In this document: positions 34,987 to 46,700 of the stretch, piece by piece | How positions within the stretch are numbered: the stretch's first letter is position 1 | Layout: each line of letters starts with the position of its first letter | Origin: Eustoma russellianum | Taxonomy: Eukaryota; Streptophyta; Magnoliopsida; Gentianales; Gentianaceae | Assembly: GCA_036186865.1 (NCBI GenBank) | Contig: AP025041.1 | Coordinates: 40,157,045 to 40,221,044 of the forward strand | Direction of reading: 5' to 3' | Length of the DNA stretch: 64,000 nucleotides | Made by a program: the position numbers and the translations under genes | Notes under the pieces: generated by a model | Told to the model about the DNA's origin: nothing | What the model saw: only the letters and a program-made list of their open reading frames with translations | The model's database searches: none

Positions 34987-35106
34987 TCACATAAGACGTA
35001 ACTCACAGTTGTGTCCTGATTATTTGAGAAATTTTTCCAACTCGTACTAGATTTCGGATTTTTCCTATTAAAACTAAAATAAATTACGAAATTTCTCAGG
35101 TCTTTC

Positions 35107-36010
35107 GCAATTGCTTTAGCGTCTCTATCAAGCATCGGTCCCATCTGATCTAACAAATAATGGCGACAAATAGCTGGACGATTCACAGTTTATCACTGAG
35201 ACAATTTACAAATTATCATTAATATTTAGACAATTTAAACATCATAATGGCTCCCTCTTTTCTATTTTATGACTATGATATACGCTTTCCGTTCCAATAA
35301 TAGCATCTTTCTTTTTATTTCTGTTTACTCTACAAATATAGTCCGTTTTCTAAAAGTAGTAATTATTAATTGTCAAAGTATTTATATTGCCATTTTAATG
35401 AACACTTACATGATTTCTTCCAATTTTACTTCAAGTAACCATTTACTGGTAGATAAGAATATTAGCTTACAAAGGTTGCCTTTCTTAAATTATGTTAAAG
35501 TCAAACTAGGACAATATTTTTAGAACGGATAGAGTACTACGTAGCTATCCAGTCAACCCCATGTTTTCACACCGGCCGATATCACATTCACTTGCTTGTC
35601 GCGCGGCTCCATAGTAACAAAGTGGAAAGTAGGCCCGCCCACAAGGAAGGCTAACTCGCTTTTTTTTCTCTGTCCTCTCGATTTATCGCTTCTCGCTACG
35701 AACGACAAGTTTTTAGTGGTTATTGAATAACTACTAAACATTTACGAACCAATAAGATAAAATAATTGACATGTGGCACTGCTGAATGCGTAAAGCAATA
35801 CGTCTTTTTTTTAGCAAAAAAATATTTTATTTACGCTTCGAATAAAAAGTTTGGATACCATTTGTACGGCTTCTATATCTTTAATACTATCTAATATAGG
35901 GAGTGTGGGGATCTATTAGTATGTAGCCTTTTGCAATTTTGGGGACATGATCATGTGTTTTGTACTTCATGAGCAGTCTTTGTGCCATTCCATTTTGTAC
36001 TATATAGTGT
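35107..36010. other. Intergenic, no gene recognised
   Basis: AT-rich sequence without recognisable coding frames or element termini. Confidence 0.55.
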
Positions 36011-36014
36011 GGTG

Positions 36015-36660
36015 CTACATTTGTTTCTCGGGGCTATATCTGACTTTTCCTTCCAACACCGACAAAATTCTTTTTATTTGTTCTATTGTCATCTTTGCTT
36101 TTCTGTCTTTGCACTTCATTTCTTTCTGCTGCAATTGTTCTTCTAGCTGCTTTGAGTCTGTTTCGATTTCGATCTTCTGGTATCTCATTCCAAAGTAGCA
36201 TAGGGCCATTAATATTGTTTGAGCTTCTGCTGCGAAAGGCTCTGTCTGCGGAAGACTAAAGGAAATTGCTTCGATGAAATTTCCATGGTGGTCTCTTGCT
36301 ATTGCTCCTCCTGCTGCTTTTTCTTGATTGCGTGCTACATCTGTGTTGATTTTGATGAATCCTTCTTGTGGTGGCGTCCTTTTGACTAATTGTTTTCTTC
36401 GATGTTGTAGGGATGGTGATATTCTAGCATCTACTACGTTCTGCACTGTTGATGCCATTTTTGTTTTGTTCAGTAACATGCACCAACTGTACAGTTGTTT
36501 TCGGATGTCTTCATTTGCTTGTTTGATGTTCCATTGTCCTTCTCCAAATATGATGTTTGTGTATTGTTTCCATATTGTCCAGATGATTATCCCTGGTGCT
36601 ATTATTTTGATTCTGCTCTGAATCTTGTTGAATTTGTTGTTTCTCCACTATCTGTGAAAA
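36015..36660 (-). pseudogene. LINE-type RNase H domain remnant
   Basis: The minus strand is open from about 36660 to 36015. It reads the LINE linker IIIWTIWKQYTNIIFGEGQW and then an RNase H fold of the RVT_3 type: INTDVA (first Asp), GGAIARDHHGNFIEAIS, FAAEAQTILMAL (Glu) and IEIETDSKQL (second Asp). In plant L1-type LINEs this domain removes RNA from the RNA/DNA hybrid. The last catalytic Asp region is not seen; the C-terminus ends in a Lys-rich tail and a stop. It has no RT upstream, so it is a LINE 3' fragment. A stand-alone host RNase H-like protein cannot be excluded, because the 154-codon frame from the ATG at 36479 is uninterrupted. Confidence 0.7.
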
Positions 36661-37316
36661 GCAAGACGTCTTCTTCCAATTATTATATTTCTATTAGTGG
36701 TTGAGTAACTATTAAAATTTACTTAATAAGTTCATGTTCATGAACAAGCTTGATCGGAATTTACAACCTTTTTGCAATTAACGAACTTGTGAGTTGTTCT
36801 TTTAGACCAACCTACAAGATACTAAGATAATTTTACAGTGTAGTTACCATACTATGTCGTCAGTTTGACCAACCTACAAGATACTAAGATAATTTTATAT
36901 TGTAATTACAGTACCATGTCGTCTTGATAAAATTGCAATTCCATATAAAATTTATGACATGGTACATAGAAGATATCCTAAAATCATTAACTACTGAGAC
37001 TAGAGACTATGAGTAAAAAGGCCTTTTGAAGCGGTTGAATAAAGGAGTTTATTTCCTCCATGGTAGTCCAAAATGTAGCACCAAATAACTGGAGGAAAAA
37101 ACAACAAAAGAAAAAGAAAACCCATAAACCAAAGCTAGAAATCCTTTACTTACGAAAGAAATTAATCCTGAATAGTCACAACTAAATATACATAAATTAC
37201 CAAATAATATAGTATTCTTCTGGTTTAAAACAAGTGTCTATATCCCAACACAACCCAGTGTAACATACACTTGACTATGAACCCTGTAAAAACTGTGTCC
37301 CCTTCCACTTCTTTTC
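36661..37316. other. Region downstream of the sugar transporter gene, with a 62-bp tandem duplication
   Basis: No gene is recognised. At 36805-36928 a 62-bp unit beginning GACCAACCTACAAGATACTA is duplicated in tandem with several differences. The part next to 37316 would be the 3' UTR of the transporter gene. Confidence 0.7.
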
Positions 37317-40300
37317 TCATAGTTTGTTTCCTTTGATCATCTCAACATCTCTATCCTGATAGTCTTCATCTTCCACATACCTACACCAAAACCAATGCTT
37401 CTTCCACACCCTGCTCATTTCTTCAATGGGTACATTCTTCGTCTCGGGCAAGAGGGTGTATATGAATATAGTCATCAAGAACACAAAGAAGGCAAAAAAG
37501 ATGAACAATCCAAACTTCAAATGGCAAAGCATTGCCAAGAAGGCTTGTGCAACCGCGAAAGTAAACAACATGTTGACAGACACATTGATACTCTGAGCAG
37601 CAGACCTGATTTCCAGTGGGAAAATCTCACTAGGCACAAGCCATCCTAATGGCCCCCAAGACCAAGCAAATCCCGCAACATATATGCATATGAACAGAAC
37701 CACAACCACAGCATACCACTTGGGCAAATCACCAGGTGTGCCACTTGCCCCAAACTTCACACCAATACAAATTGCCACCACAATCTGCAGATACAGAGAC
37801 CAAAAATCTTTATAGTCAACAACTTATGTTTCAAAACAAAAGTTGAACCCCAACCAGTAAGGGTCCCTGCTACACCCAGTCCCAAAGGTAGTATAGGGAT
37901 GTAAATCAGGTACCCAACGGCCCGCTAGCAGGAGCTTGGTCATAAATACAGTAGTCTGCGTAAGGAGCCCCCAGCACTGCAGGCAAGCCTACAGGCCACG
38001 TAAGCTCCCACACTATGCACTTGCTAGAAAGGGGCTGACCTCCCTTTCGAGAACTCATACCCGGAACCAGTTGGGCTATGTCTTGGGGACATGTTTCAAA
38101 ACAAGTACAACGTGAGATCAAACAAAATCAAAGCAAATGTAGTACCTGACAGATGAACATCTGGATACCGCCTTCCATGAAAAGGAATCTTCTACCCCAC
38201 TTGTCCACCCCATAAATCGAAACCATAGTGGCAACAACATTAACCGCGCCGGTTATAACAGCAGACATAAGGGAAGCATTACTCTCAAATCCAATAGTTT
38301 TGAACAGCACGGGAGCATAAAACATGATCACATTAATCCCAGTAAGTTGTTGGAAGAATGGAATCAAAATGGCCATTGTTAAATGAGGTCTATACTTCCT
38401 TTGCAGGAGATTTCTCCAAGGGTGCTCCACTTTCTTGGAGGCATCACTTGCTGCAACCAAGTCATTGAACTCCTCATCAACGTTGACAATACCTCGAATC
38501 CTCTGAAGAGAAGTTTTGGCCTCTACGTGCTTGCCACGTTCAATCATGGAGTTAGGTGTTTCAGGAAGGACTACTGATCCTATGGTTATGATCAAGGCAG
38601 GCACCATTGCACCTCCCAAGCTCAAACGCCAGCCCCATCCTCCTTTGATTTTGGCAAAGAAGTAATTCAACACATTGGCCACTAGGATGCCGATTGTGAT
38701 GGATAATTGGAAACCAATGTTCAATGCACCTCTGTACTTGTATGGAGCCATTTCAGATAGGTACAATGGCACGGACTGCATTTAACCATTAATTATCAGC
38801 AAAAAAAAACCTATACTCTTAGACATTCACCATCAAAAAATTAATGTAATCAAAAAATTAATCAATTATAGAATTAAACAGAAAGATATAGAGAACAACA
38901 AATGATCCTATTTTATTTTTTATTTTATTAAGAAGGTCAAAAAAATAGTTTTATTATGTTTAGGGACCTACTAGGCTCCCGTTTTTGCATAAGATCTGTG
39001 AAAGGGCCCAGATCGCTTCGCGATCTGATGTACGGAGGCTTACCTTATAGCAAAAGGTGAAATCCCTCACCCCGGGAGCAAAAAGATGAAATCTCTCACC
39101 TCGGGAGCCCACCGCCCCAGCTTCAAGGAACATTTGTGGATGATGCAAATCAGGGTTCGGTGAGGATTTACGCAGTGACCCACACAAGGTGCCCCCCACA
39201 AACTAAGCCAAAGGCCTAGCAACAGGGGAACACCCACACTTTTACGCGTCCCTGGAATCGAACTCTTGACCTCTTGCTGCAAATCCCAACTCAAGTACTC
39301 GCTGGACTATGCCCTGGAATCAGCCTTACCTTAAACTTTTCTGTGCAAGATGTTGTTTCTGCAACTCGAACCCGTAACTTTAAGGTCACAAAACAACAAC
39401 CTTACCAGTTACTCCAATGTCCGCAACCACGTTATTATACAAAATTGCTTTCAGAGTAAACTACACGAAATCTATATAATTGGCTTTCAAATCAATTTCT
39501 TGCTTTTTCCCACCACCAAACGCCGTTGAGCAAACGGGGATTCAGTGATCATGTGTGAAAGCGGTGGGCAAATAAGTGCACGCGGATTGAAAATATTTAC
39601 TTTTTACGTCAGGAATCTTTTTTTCTTCCTTTTTTTTCCAGACAACAAAATTTCATAGTTGAAAATTTGAAATTGGGGATTCACTACAGCTCATCATAGA
39701 TATTGAATCCACCAAAAATTAGATTATCATAGGCAAAAGGCAAAGTCAAAAATAACCTTAAGAAAGTAAAATCCACCTAAATTCCAGGTCACACATACAG
39801 ACACAGCACACAATACACCCACCACACACATACACACACAACACAGGACACACGAGTATACACGTGTGTCCAAGTTTTAAGAAAAGAAAAAAAAAATAAC
39901 ATTAAAAAACCCAAGAAGATTTAAATATCATGATTCAACACTACCGACACCGCTCTTTTTGTCATGTTGCTTGAGTAAATATTGGCAGATCACCCGCCGA
40001 CAGATATGTTTCACTTTTTTAATGAGATATTAACGCGTAAAGATGGATTTCTTTAAAAAAAAATGCCATATCAACTCACCTATAGTGTTTAAAAACAGAG
40101 GACATAATTACTATTTATGCAAAAAGATACGACTTTTAGTACATTATGATAATGACATATGCTTACTGGTGGATGGGGGAGGATGTGGGGCAGATAGGCT
40201 AATGGAGGTTAGATCCGCTCACTGCAGAGACGATGATGAATTTATCGTGTAACATGTAACATAAGGTGTATGGGGGAGGATGTGAGGTAGGTGGGCTAAT

Positions 40301-41434
40301 AGATGTTAGATCCGTTCACTCACGAAACTATCATGTCACATGTAACAGCAGATCATAAAGTTCTAAAGATGTAGGTAGAAGCGATCCCTCCCAACCCTCA
40401 ACTTGAGATGAAAAACTAGTTAAATAAACACATACAGAAATATATGCTTATGCAGATACATATTATTGATCATAAACATTATGAAAAATATTTTGGTTAA
40501 ATACTTTCACGATTTAATCTATGTTTGACCAAATAACTATGTTGATCAAGTACGATGTATTTGGGAGACCGAGGAAGTAAATAAAAATTTACCTGATTGG
40601 CGAATCCAATACCAAAACCAAGCAAAATACGGCCAACGATCAACATCCACACGGCTTTTGCAAACCCATTGATCAGAGCTCCAGCACAGAAAAGAACACC
40701 GCCGAAAAACATGGACAGCTTCCTTCCCAATCTTCTGGTGACCCATGAGGCCACCAGTGATGAACAAAGCGCCGCTAAATACAGCGACGATGTAAACATA
40801 GTCAGCGTCTCGCTGTCGAATTTACAATACTGATTTGTAGATGTATCCGCCTCCTGGTTCCGGTACACCTTCGGGAAAAACTTCTTTAAGAACGAGTCCA
40901 TTGACGTCACCCCACCTGTTCATCAAAAACATCACCATAACAACAACAACATACAGAATATATTCCGGACTACCACAAAGCTATAGTTAGAGTATGTGGA
41001 GAGTATAAAGCATGCAAATAAAACCTTTATCACAAGGAATAGAGAGTTTGTTTTCAGTAAAACCCCGACTCTATATGTACCATAAGAATATTCCAAATTA
41101 GAGATCATCGGAGGAGATGAAAATACAGTTTGACATGCCAGGTTCTATTATTTCATATGTTCATACAGCGCATACAGAGAACATATATGATTTTTTGCAT
41201 ATACGAGAGATGTCTAACACTGTACAAAAACTTATAATGAAAAATATGTAAAAGATTGAGGACTGGGAGTTGATTTTTCTGTGAAGAGAATTACTTACCG
41301 GAGATACCGATGTCGTAACCAAAAATCAGGCCGCCCATGGCGGCGACAATGCAAGTGACTGTAACATAGAGGGTGAGATTGCCGGGATATTCTTTCCCGG
41401 CGGCGCCGGGTTCAACGAAGCCTCCGCCGGCCAT
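37317..41434 (-). CDS. STP: Sugar transport protein (STP family monosaccharide/H+ symporter), four exons, 518 aa
   Basis: Exons on the minus strand: 41434-41299, 40915-40593, 38775-38146 and 37784-37317 (stop). Introns are 383, 1817 and 361 nt with GT...AG ends, and phases join cleanly to 518 codons, the usual STP length. The protein is a 12-helix MFS transporter that would import hexoses with protons across the plasma membrane. Visible motifs: GGLIFGYDIGISGGVTSM (Asp41, the proton-site position), GRILLGFGIGFANQ (Arg141), PETPNS (224-229), QQLTGIN (295-301, sugar site), WGRR (346-349), GPLGWLVPSEIFPLEIRSA (407-425) and PETK near the C-terminus. Cys76 and Cys450 match the cysteine pair known to close the lid domain of structurally studied STPs. 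The start MAGGGFVEPG is typical. No inactivating change is seen. The exact STP paralogue and substrate range cannot be told. Confidence 0.96.
38960..39425 (-). mobile_element. Au-like SINE in STP intron 2, split by a second SINE
   Basis: The minus strand from about 39425 reads a tRNA-like head: AACTGGTAAGGTTGTTG (box A region) and TTACGGGTTCGAGTTGC (box B), then GAAACAACATCTTGC. After the insert at 39048-39321 it resumes with CCGTACATCAGATCGC and ends GGGAGCCTAGTAGGTCC near 38962. This order and tail are those of plant Au SINEs. It lies in the same orientation as the host gene. Confidence 0.78.
39048..39321 (-). mobile_element. tRNA-derived SINE inserted in the Au-like SINE
   Basis: A 274-bp insert is flanked by direct repeats AGCCTTACCTT (39322-39332) and AGGCTTACCTT (39037-39047). 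Read on the minus strand it begins GATTCCAGGGCATAGTCCAG and contains a polymerase III box B-like AGAGTTCGATTCCAGG within the first 70 bases. It belongs to a different SINE family from its host. Confidence 0.78.
39783..39862. repeat. CA-rich microsatellite in STP intron 2
   Basis: Imperfect CACACA/ACACAG repeats within the long intron. Confidence 0.8.
40173..40366. repeat. Imperfect ~97-bp tandem duplication in STP intron 2
   Basis: ATGGGGGAGGATGTG starts at 40173 and again at 40270. Both are followed by GGCTAAT, GTTAGATCCG and TCACTCAC- or TCACTGCAG-like sequence and a CATGTAAC end. Confidence 0.75.
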
Positions 41435-41553
41435 GCTGATCAGAGATCAGAATAATACTTGAGCAAAAGAAAAATATGAAGAGAGAAGAGAGAAAATTTG
41501 CAACGGTAAGAAAAGGAGTCGATGGGAATAGCAAAGGAGAAGGGGGAGTAGTG

Positions 41554-41561
41554 TATATATA
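41554..41561 (-). promoter_or_regulatory. TATA box of the STP gene
   Basis: The minus strand reads CTCTATATATACAC here, about 120 nt upstream of the ATG at 41434, leaving a leader of roughly 90 nt. No other core promoter element was identified. Confidence 0.7.
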
Positions 41562-41570
41562 GAGGAAGTT

Positions 41571-42203
41571 TTGCTTAGAGTAGAGGAATTAGCTGTTTAT
41601 GAGGTGGACTTAAATATGTATGGCTTTCTGTAATAAGTAGCCACTGGGATGAGATATGCGGCCAAAGTGAGGACTGTTCTAACGGTGTCAAAGTTTTTGT
41701 CTAAATAATACGTATTATTTTGTGTATAAAAAAATGATTCCAAATGATATTTTCTTTGAATTTATTTATCATAAGTAGTTGATTAAAATAATACGTATTA
41801 CTTAAGCAAAAATTACTTTGGCATCTTTGGTAGCTTCCGAGTTGGCAGCTAATTACTCTCTCTATTTTGAAAATATTGTCATATATAGATTGACTTAAAA
41901 ATAATTTAAAGAAGTTCAACTATTTTATTCAATATTCCTTTTCTAGCCTTACTTGATATTTTGAAATAAACAAAAAACCATTTAAGTGTTAATTAAAACG
42001 GTAATATAGAACTTTAACTATTTATATATTACTACTTTTAGAAAAATGATAATGCTCTTGGAAGAAACCAAACTAAAACTATGACCATATTTGTAGGATA
42101 CATGGAGTATATATTATTAGATGTTTCCATTTTCTTCTAATTTATAAGGGAAACCCAAAATATAATAATGTTGAAAATTTAGTATTAGGTACCATGGCAT
42201 GTA
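41571..42203. other. Upstream region of the STP gene, no gene recognised
   Basis: AT-rich sequence with two AATACGTATTA palindromes (about 41706 and 41789). It may hold promoter elements; copia C2 inserted about 650 bp upstream of the transporter TATA box. Confidence 0.55.
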
Positions 42204-42208
42204 TTTAT

Positions 42209-42449
42209 TGTTAGAATATCCTTACCTAAGTTAGGGATATTTTGTAATTAGTGCTGATTGTGTAATTAGTGTGCGCTGATTTAGTGTGCTGATTTTTAGG
42301 AACTAATTGTAGTGATTGTAGTAATTTACCATAAGTGTATAGAAGGAAAAGTGTATAAAGGTAGGGAACTGTATACATTTTCATGACATGTATGAAAAAT
42401 TAAGTTTTTTCTCTCAAACAATGAAAAATTAAGTTTTTTCTCTCAAACA
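42209..42449 (+). repeat. C2 5' LTR with internal 29-bp duplication
   Basis: TGTTAGAATATCC...CTCTCAAACA. The stretch ending TTTTTTCTCTCAAACA is present twice in tandem (42392-42449) but once in the 3' LTR. A possible TATA box is GTGTATAAAGG near 42351-42361. Confidence 0.94.
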
Positions 42450-42461
42450 TGGTATCAGAGA
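42450..42461 (+). other. C2 primer-binding site
   Basis: TGGTATCAGAGA directly after the LTR, complementary to initiator Met-tRNA except the last base. Confidence 0.9.
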
Positions 42462-42651
42462 CGTATGGTTCCGATTTTATCCAATGAATGTGAGATCTTT
42501 GAGTAGAAGGCTCAGAGAAAGTCTCATCACTGCCAAAATTACCTTTCCCGACCTATAGCCTACACCTTTCTTCGGCCCTCCGGCCAGAAACTGCTCAGAC
42601 ATACAGTCTTGAGTTTATCTTCACCGCAAATAGCCCCTGCATACATCAACC

Positions 42652-43700
42652 ATGTCAGAAACAAATCAGAATCCGCAAAATCCAAAACCAGAATCATCCA
42701 CCCGTGCCATCTCTGAGGACTTAGCCATACAAGTGGCTCAGATTCTCAAGGATAGTCTTAGCCCACCTTCACAATCATCTATCACCTTACCAGAAAATCT
42801 GAACGTTGCAGTCAAACTGACCGGCAACAATTACTCATTGTGATCCCGTATTATTTACAGGGCCGTTTTAGGGAGGGGACGGCAATCTCACCTCACAGGG
42901 ATACCACCGCCCCCATCCCCTACAGATCCGAGGTTCCCTCGCTGGGAACAAGATGACAATTCTGTCTTTACCTGGCTATTACAAAATGTAGATGCAAGCA
43001 TGATTAACAATGTCTCATGGTATCCCACGGCCAAAGCCCTATGGGATGGGCTGGCTCTAACATATGGATCTCGAGGGGACTCACTACAAGTATTTGATCT
43101 GCACCAAAAAGCAAACACGGTCCGACAAGGGGAAGGGACGCTTGAGGCTTGCTGGAATAGCCTCCAGGACATATGGGTGTCAATTGACACCTTGGACACA
43201 AATCCAATGAAATGCCCAGAAGATATTTCTGTATACAATCAAAAAATGCAGGAGTTCAAGTTATATCAATTTTTGACTGCAGTCAGTGATAAATTTGAAA
43301 CAGAAAAGAAAGAGCTTTTAAAAAGGACCCCATTACCAAATGTTGAAACTGCATTTTTGAGTTTAAAAGAGCTGAATCTCAAGCAGGGTTGATAAAACAC
43401 GGTCCCTCAGAACACAGTTCATCACTGGGAATAGGCCAAGGGTTGGCTGTCAAGCCAACCACTGGAAAGGGACGCGGAAGAGGGGCACAAACAGACCGAA
43501 GCACCACTGTTCGCTCCAATACGTCATCGCGAACAGAGAAAAGCACAATCCTCTGTGAACATTGTGGAAAAAAGGGTCACAGCAAAGATAGATGCTTTCA
43601 GATATACGGATACCCTGAATGGTGGGAGGAAAAACGCATAACAACCGGACCAAGTAAAGCTGCAGCCGCCAGAACTCCAGGAGATGAAGTTGGCAACACA
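42652..43700 (+). pseudogene. C2 gag
   Basis: The ATG at 42652 starts MSETNQNPQNPKPESSTR. The frame contains LTGNNYSL and is stopped by TGA at 42841-42843, at a position where the family normally has Trp. Downstream are VSWYPTAKALWDGL, VFDLHQKANTVRQ, LEACWNSLQDIWVSIDTLD, FLTAVSDKFETEKKELLKR and, after a frameshift near 43385, the zinc knuckle CEHCGKKGHSKDRC (43556-43597) followed by FQIYGYPEWW. The Gag is of the UBN2 class and would form particles. The stop and frameshift inactivate it. The decayed gag at 60-1010 is a relative. Confidence 0.92.
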
Positions 43701-46700
43701 GCACCTCAGCATCCAGGAGATGTTAGCGAAAAGGAAGAAGACGAAGGGGAGCAGCAGAGAGCTCTGGGAAATGCTGCAGCCGCTGGAGCAGGTATGGGGC
43801 TGGGGGAAAACCCTAGCCCCAACTTTCTTTTTAAACAGAAAATTACCCAACAAGTCCCTCCCTATTTACCTCCCGTACCCCCTGATTTTTCTGAAATGCA
43901 TACTAACACCCCTGGCCCCTGTAAATTACTCCTCGTCCCCTGTTTTTCTTTAGGTGCAATGCCCAGGCCCCTGAAGTTCTTGTCACATGCTAACATGGTC
44001 CACAATTTGTTCCCCCTTCCCCAATCCGCCCCCCATTATCCTAAATTGCCATTTGACCCTAATAAACCCACTCCAAAACATACCCAATGGATCTTTGATT
44101 GTGGTACAACCGACACCATGACATTTGATCCCCATGACTTAATCCATCATTCCAAGCCCTCAAAAAAACATGTTGAGACCGCAAATGGTAATATTATTCC
44201 GGTTAAAGCCAGTGGCTCTATTTCCATCACACCCGATATTACTCTTAATAATTGCTTGCTTGTCCCTTCTCTTTCCTCTAAATTACTTTCCATTAGCCAA
44301 TTGACTAAAGAACTTGACTGTGTTGTACTCATGTATCCTTCCTTTTGCGTGTTGCAGGACATTCATACTCAAGCGATCATTGGTCGTGGTACTGAGCGGG
44401 GTGGGCTCTATTACGTAGATGCAGTGGTACAACATGGAAGGTCAAATCTTGCCACCGGGTCGGTAACTCGTCAGATATGGTTATGGCACCGGCGGTTAGG
44501 GCATCCATCTTTTAGCTATTTGCAGAAACTTTTTCCTACCTTGTTTTCTAGTACTTTACCTCCTTTTCATTGTGACACTTGTCTCCGGGCAAAGCAGCCA
44601 CGGGCTACTTATCGTCTTAATAGTACACGGGTCAGTACTATTTTTTCTTTAATACATTCGGATGTTTGGGGACTATCTCCCCATCCTACACCATTGGGTT
44701 TTAAATATTTCGTTACATTTGTTGATGATTATTCCCGCATGACCTGGTTGTATATTCTCAAACACAAATCTGATGTGTCCACCAAATTTGTTGAGTTTTA
44801 TCACATGGTTCGCACTCAATTTCACTCAAATATTCAGATTTTATGTTCCGATAATGGGGGTGAATATTTTACTGGGCACTTAAACAATTCTTTCGGGATC
44901 ATGGCATCATTAATCAAACCACTTGTCCAGATACCCCCGAACAAAATGGGGTTGCAGAACGCAAAAACCGCACACTTCTTGAAATGACACGCGCTATGAT
45001 GTTAGACTCATCAGTCCCACGGTTTCTTTGGCCGGAGGCAGTGTCTACAGCCACATATCTTAGTAACCGCCTTCCTACCGCCATTCTTAACCATCAAACA
45101 CCCCTCGACACCTTAGCCTCCAAAACGGTTATCCCATCCTTGCTCACAATTACCTGCGAAAATTTTTGGGTGTACTGTGTTTATTCATATATCGAAAACC
45201 CACAGAACTAAACTCGATCCCTGCTCTGAAAAATGTGTCTTTGTTGGGTATGCCTCTTCCCAAAAGGGCTACCGCTGTTATAACCCTCGCACCCACCGCA
45301 TACATGTCATCATGAACTGCGTCTTTCTTGAAACCGAGTTTTTCTTTGCCACCCACGCTCGGTCTCAGGGGGAGATAGCTACTGATGGATCCCTTGCGTT
45401 GGTGCCTAATCTACCCTGGTGTGTGGCTGATCCAACACGGCAAGTAGTTGGCACCGACTGTACTATAGCTCCCTGCGATAATAGGACCATTCCGTTGGTA
45501 CCCGCTAGTGACACTTCTGAGATGCATGTCCCTCAACAGGTAACAGAAAGAATACATGATGACAAAGGTAGTCCTGTACTTTCGTCTGATTCTGATATTT
45601 CTACTCCTTGCATCATTTCTGATAATCCTGCTCCATGCAATCTATCTAGTCCTAATGATTGTCTAGAAATAGACCATGTTACTCCATGTGCAGAGCAACA
45701 GGGACGGGTACTTCCACCACGAAAAAACAGGGGCATTCCACCAGAAAGATACTCACCTACAAAGATGGCCCATACCACCATTTACCCAATATCATTACCA
45801 ACAAAACACATGAGCAACAATGTAAGAGCCTTCTTTACCCAAATTTGTTCCAAAAAAATTCTCCGAACTGTTGAAGAAGCCTGTAGTCAACCGGAATGGA
45901 AGGAGGCCATGATTGTAGAAATGAATGCCCTAAAAAAGAATGAGACATGGGAACGATGTCAATTACCTCCAGGTAAACGAACAGTTGGTTGTCGGTGGGT
46001 ATTCACCATAAAATACAAAGCAGATGGATCTATTGAGAGACATAAAGCAAGACTGGTGGCCAAAGGGTACACACAAACATACGGAATACATTACTCTGAG
46101 ACGTTCTCTCCAGTTGCTCGGATTGATACCATTAGAGTTCTCTTCTCTATAGCAGCTACAGAGAATTGGCCACTACAACAGTTTGACGTGAAGAATGCTT
46201 TTCTTCATGGGACATTGAAAGAAGAAGTCTACATGGATCCACCACCAGGTTTTTCAGAAGAGTTCCTTCCCGGACAAGTTTGCAAACTCACCCGAGCCCT
46301 GTATGGACTCAAACAGTCACCACGTGCGTGGTTTGGCAGGTTTACGCTTGCAATGAAGAAGGATGGATATAAGCAGAGTAACGCAGACCATACTTTGTTC
46401 ATCAAACGTCAGGGAAGTTTTGTTACCTGCTTAATTATTTATGTGGATGATATGATTATTACTGGTAATGACACTAATGAAATCTCTCGTCTCAGGGACT
46501 ATTTGTTCACACAGTTCGAGATGAAGGATTTAGGTGGCCTCAAATACTTTCCGGGCATCGAAGTTATGCGGTCGAAAGCCAGCATATATATCTCCCAGAA
46601 GAAGTATATTCTTGATTTACTTGCTGAGGTGGGCTTATTAGATGCAAGACCAGCAGACACTCCAATGGTTCAAAACCACAAACTTGATATTATCGAAGGA

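Larger units (their letters stand above)
28049..35097. mobile_element. Foldback (Mutator-like?) DNA element with long TIRs, split by LTR element 2
   Basis: Sequence from 28049 rightwards is the inverted complement of sequence from 35097 leftwards, once element 2 (29552-34986 plus one TCACA) is removed. Matching landmarks include AAATTTCATAATTTAT with AAATTTCGTAATTTAT, TAGTTTTAATAGAAAAAATC with TAGTTTTAATAGGAAAAATC, GGACGGCAC blocks, and CTATGTAATATTTGTGTTAAAGAA-like cores. The TIRs are about 670 bp each around a loop of 200-300 bp, giving a ~1.6-kb element. Candidate 9-bp target duplications AGATCTTTT (28039-28047) and AGGTCTTTC (35098-35106) differ at two positions. Size of TIR and duplication suggest a Mutator-like foldback. 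No transposase is present, so it is non-autonomous. Confidence 0.8.

Noticed and set aside
39330..39410. Possible tRNA gene (GGTTCGA box B)
   Set aside because: No cloverleaf partner sequence was found; the Au-like SINE body follows directly.
40497..40910. Separate small transporter gene
   Set aside because: It is exon 2 of the STP gene; the frame past 40593 is intron.
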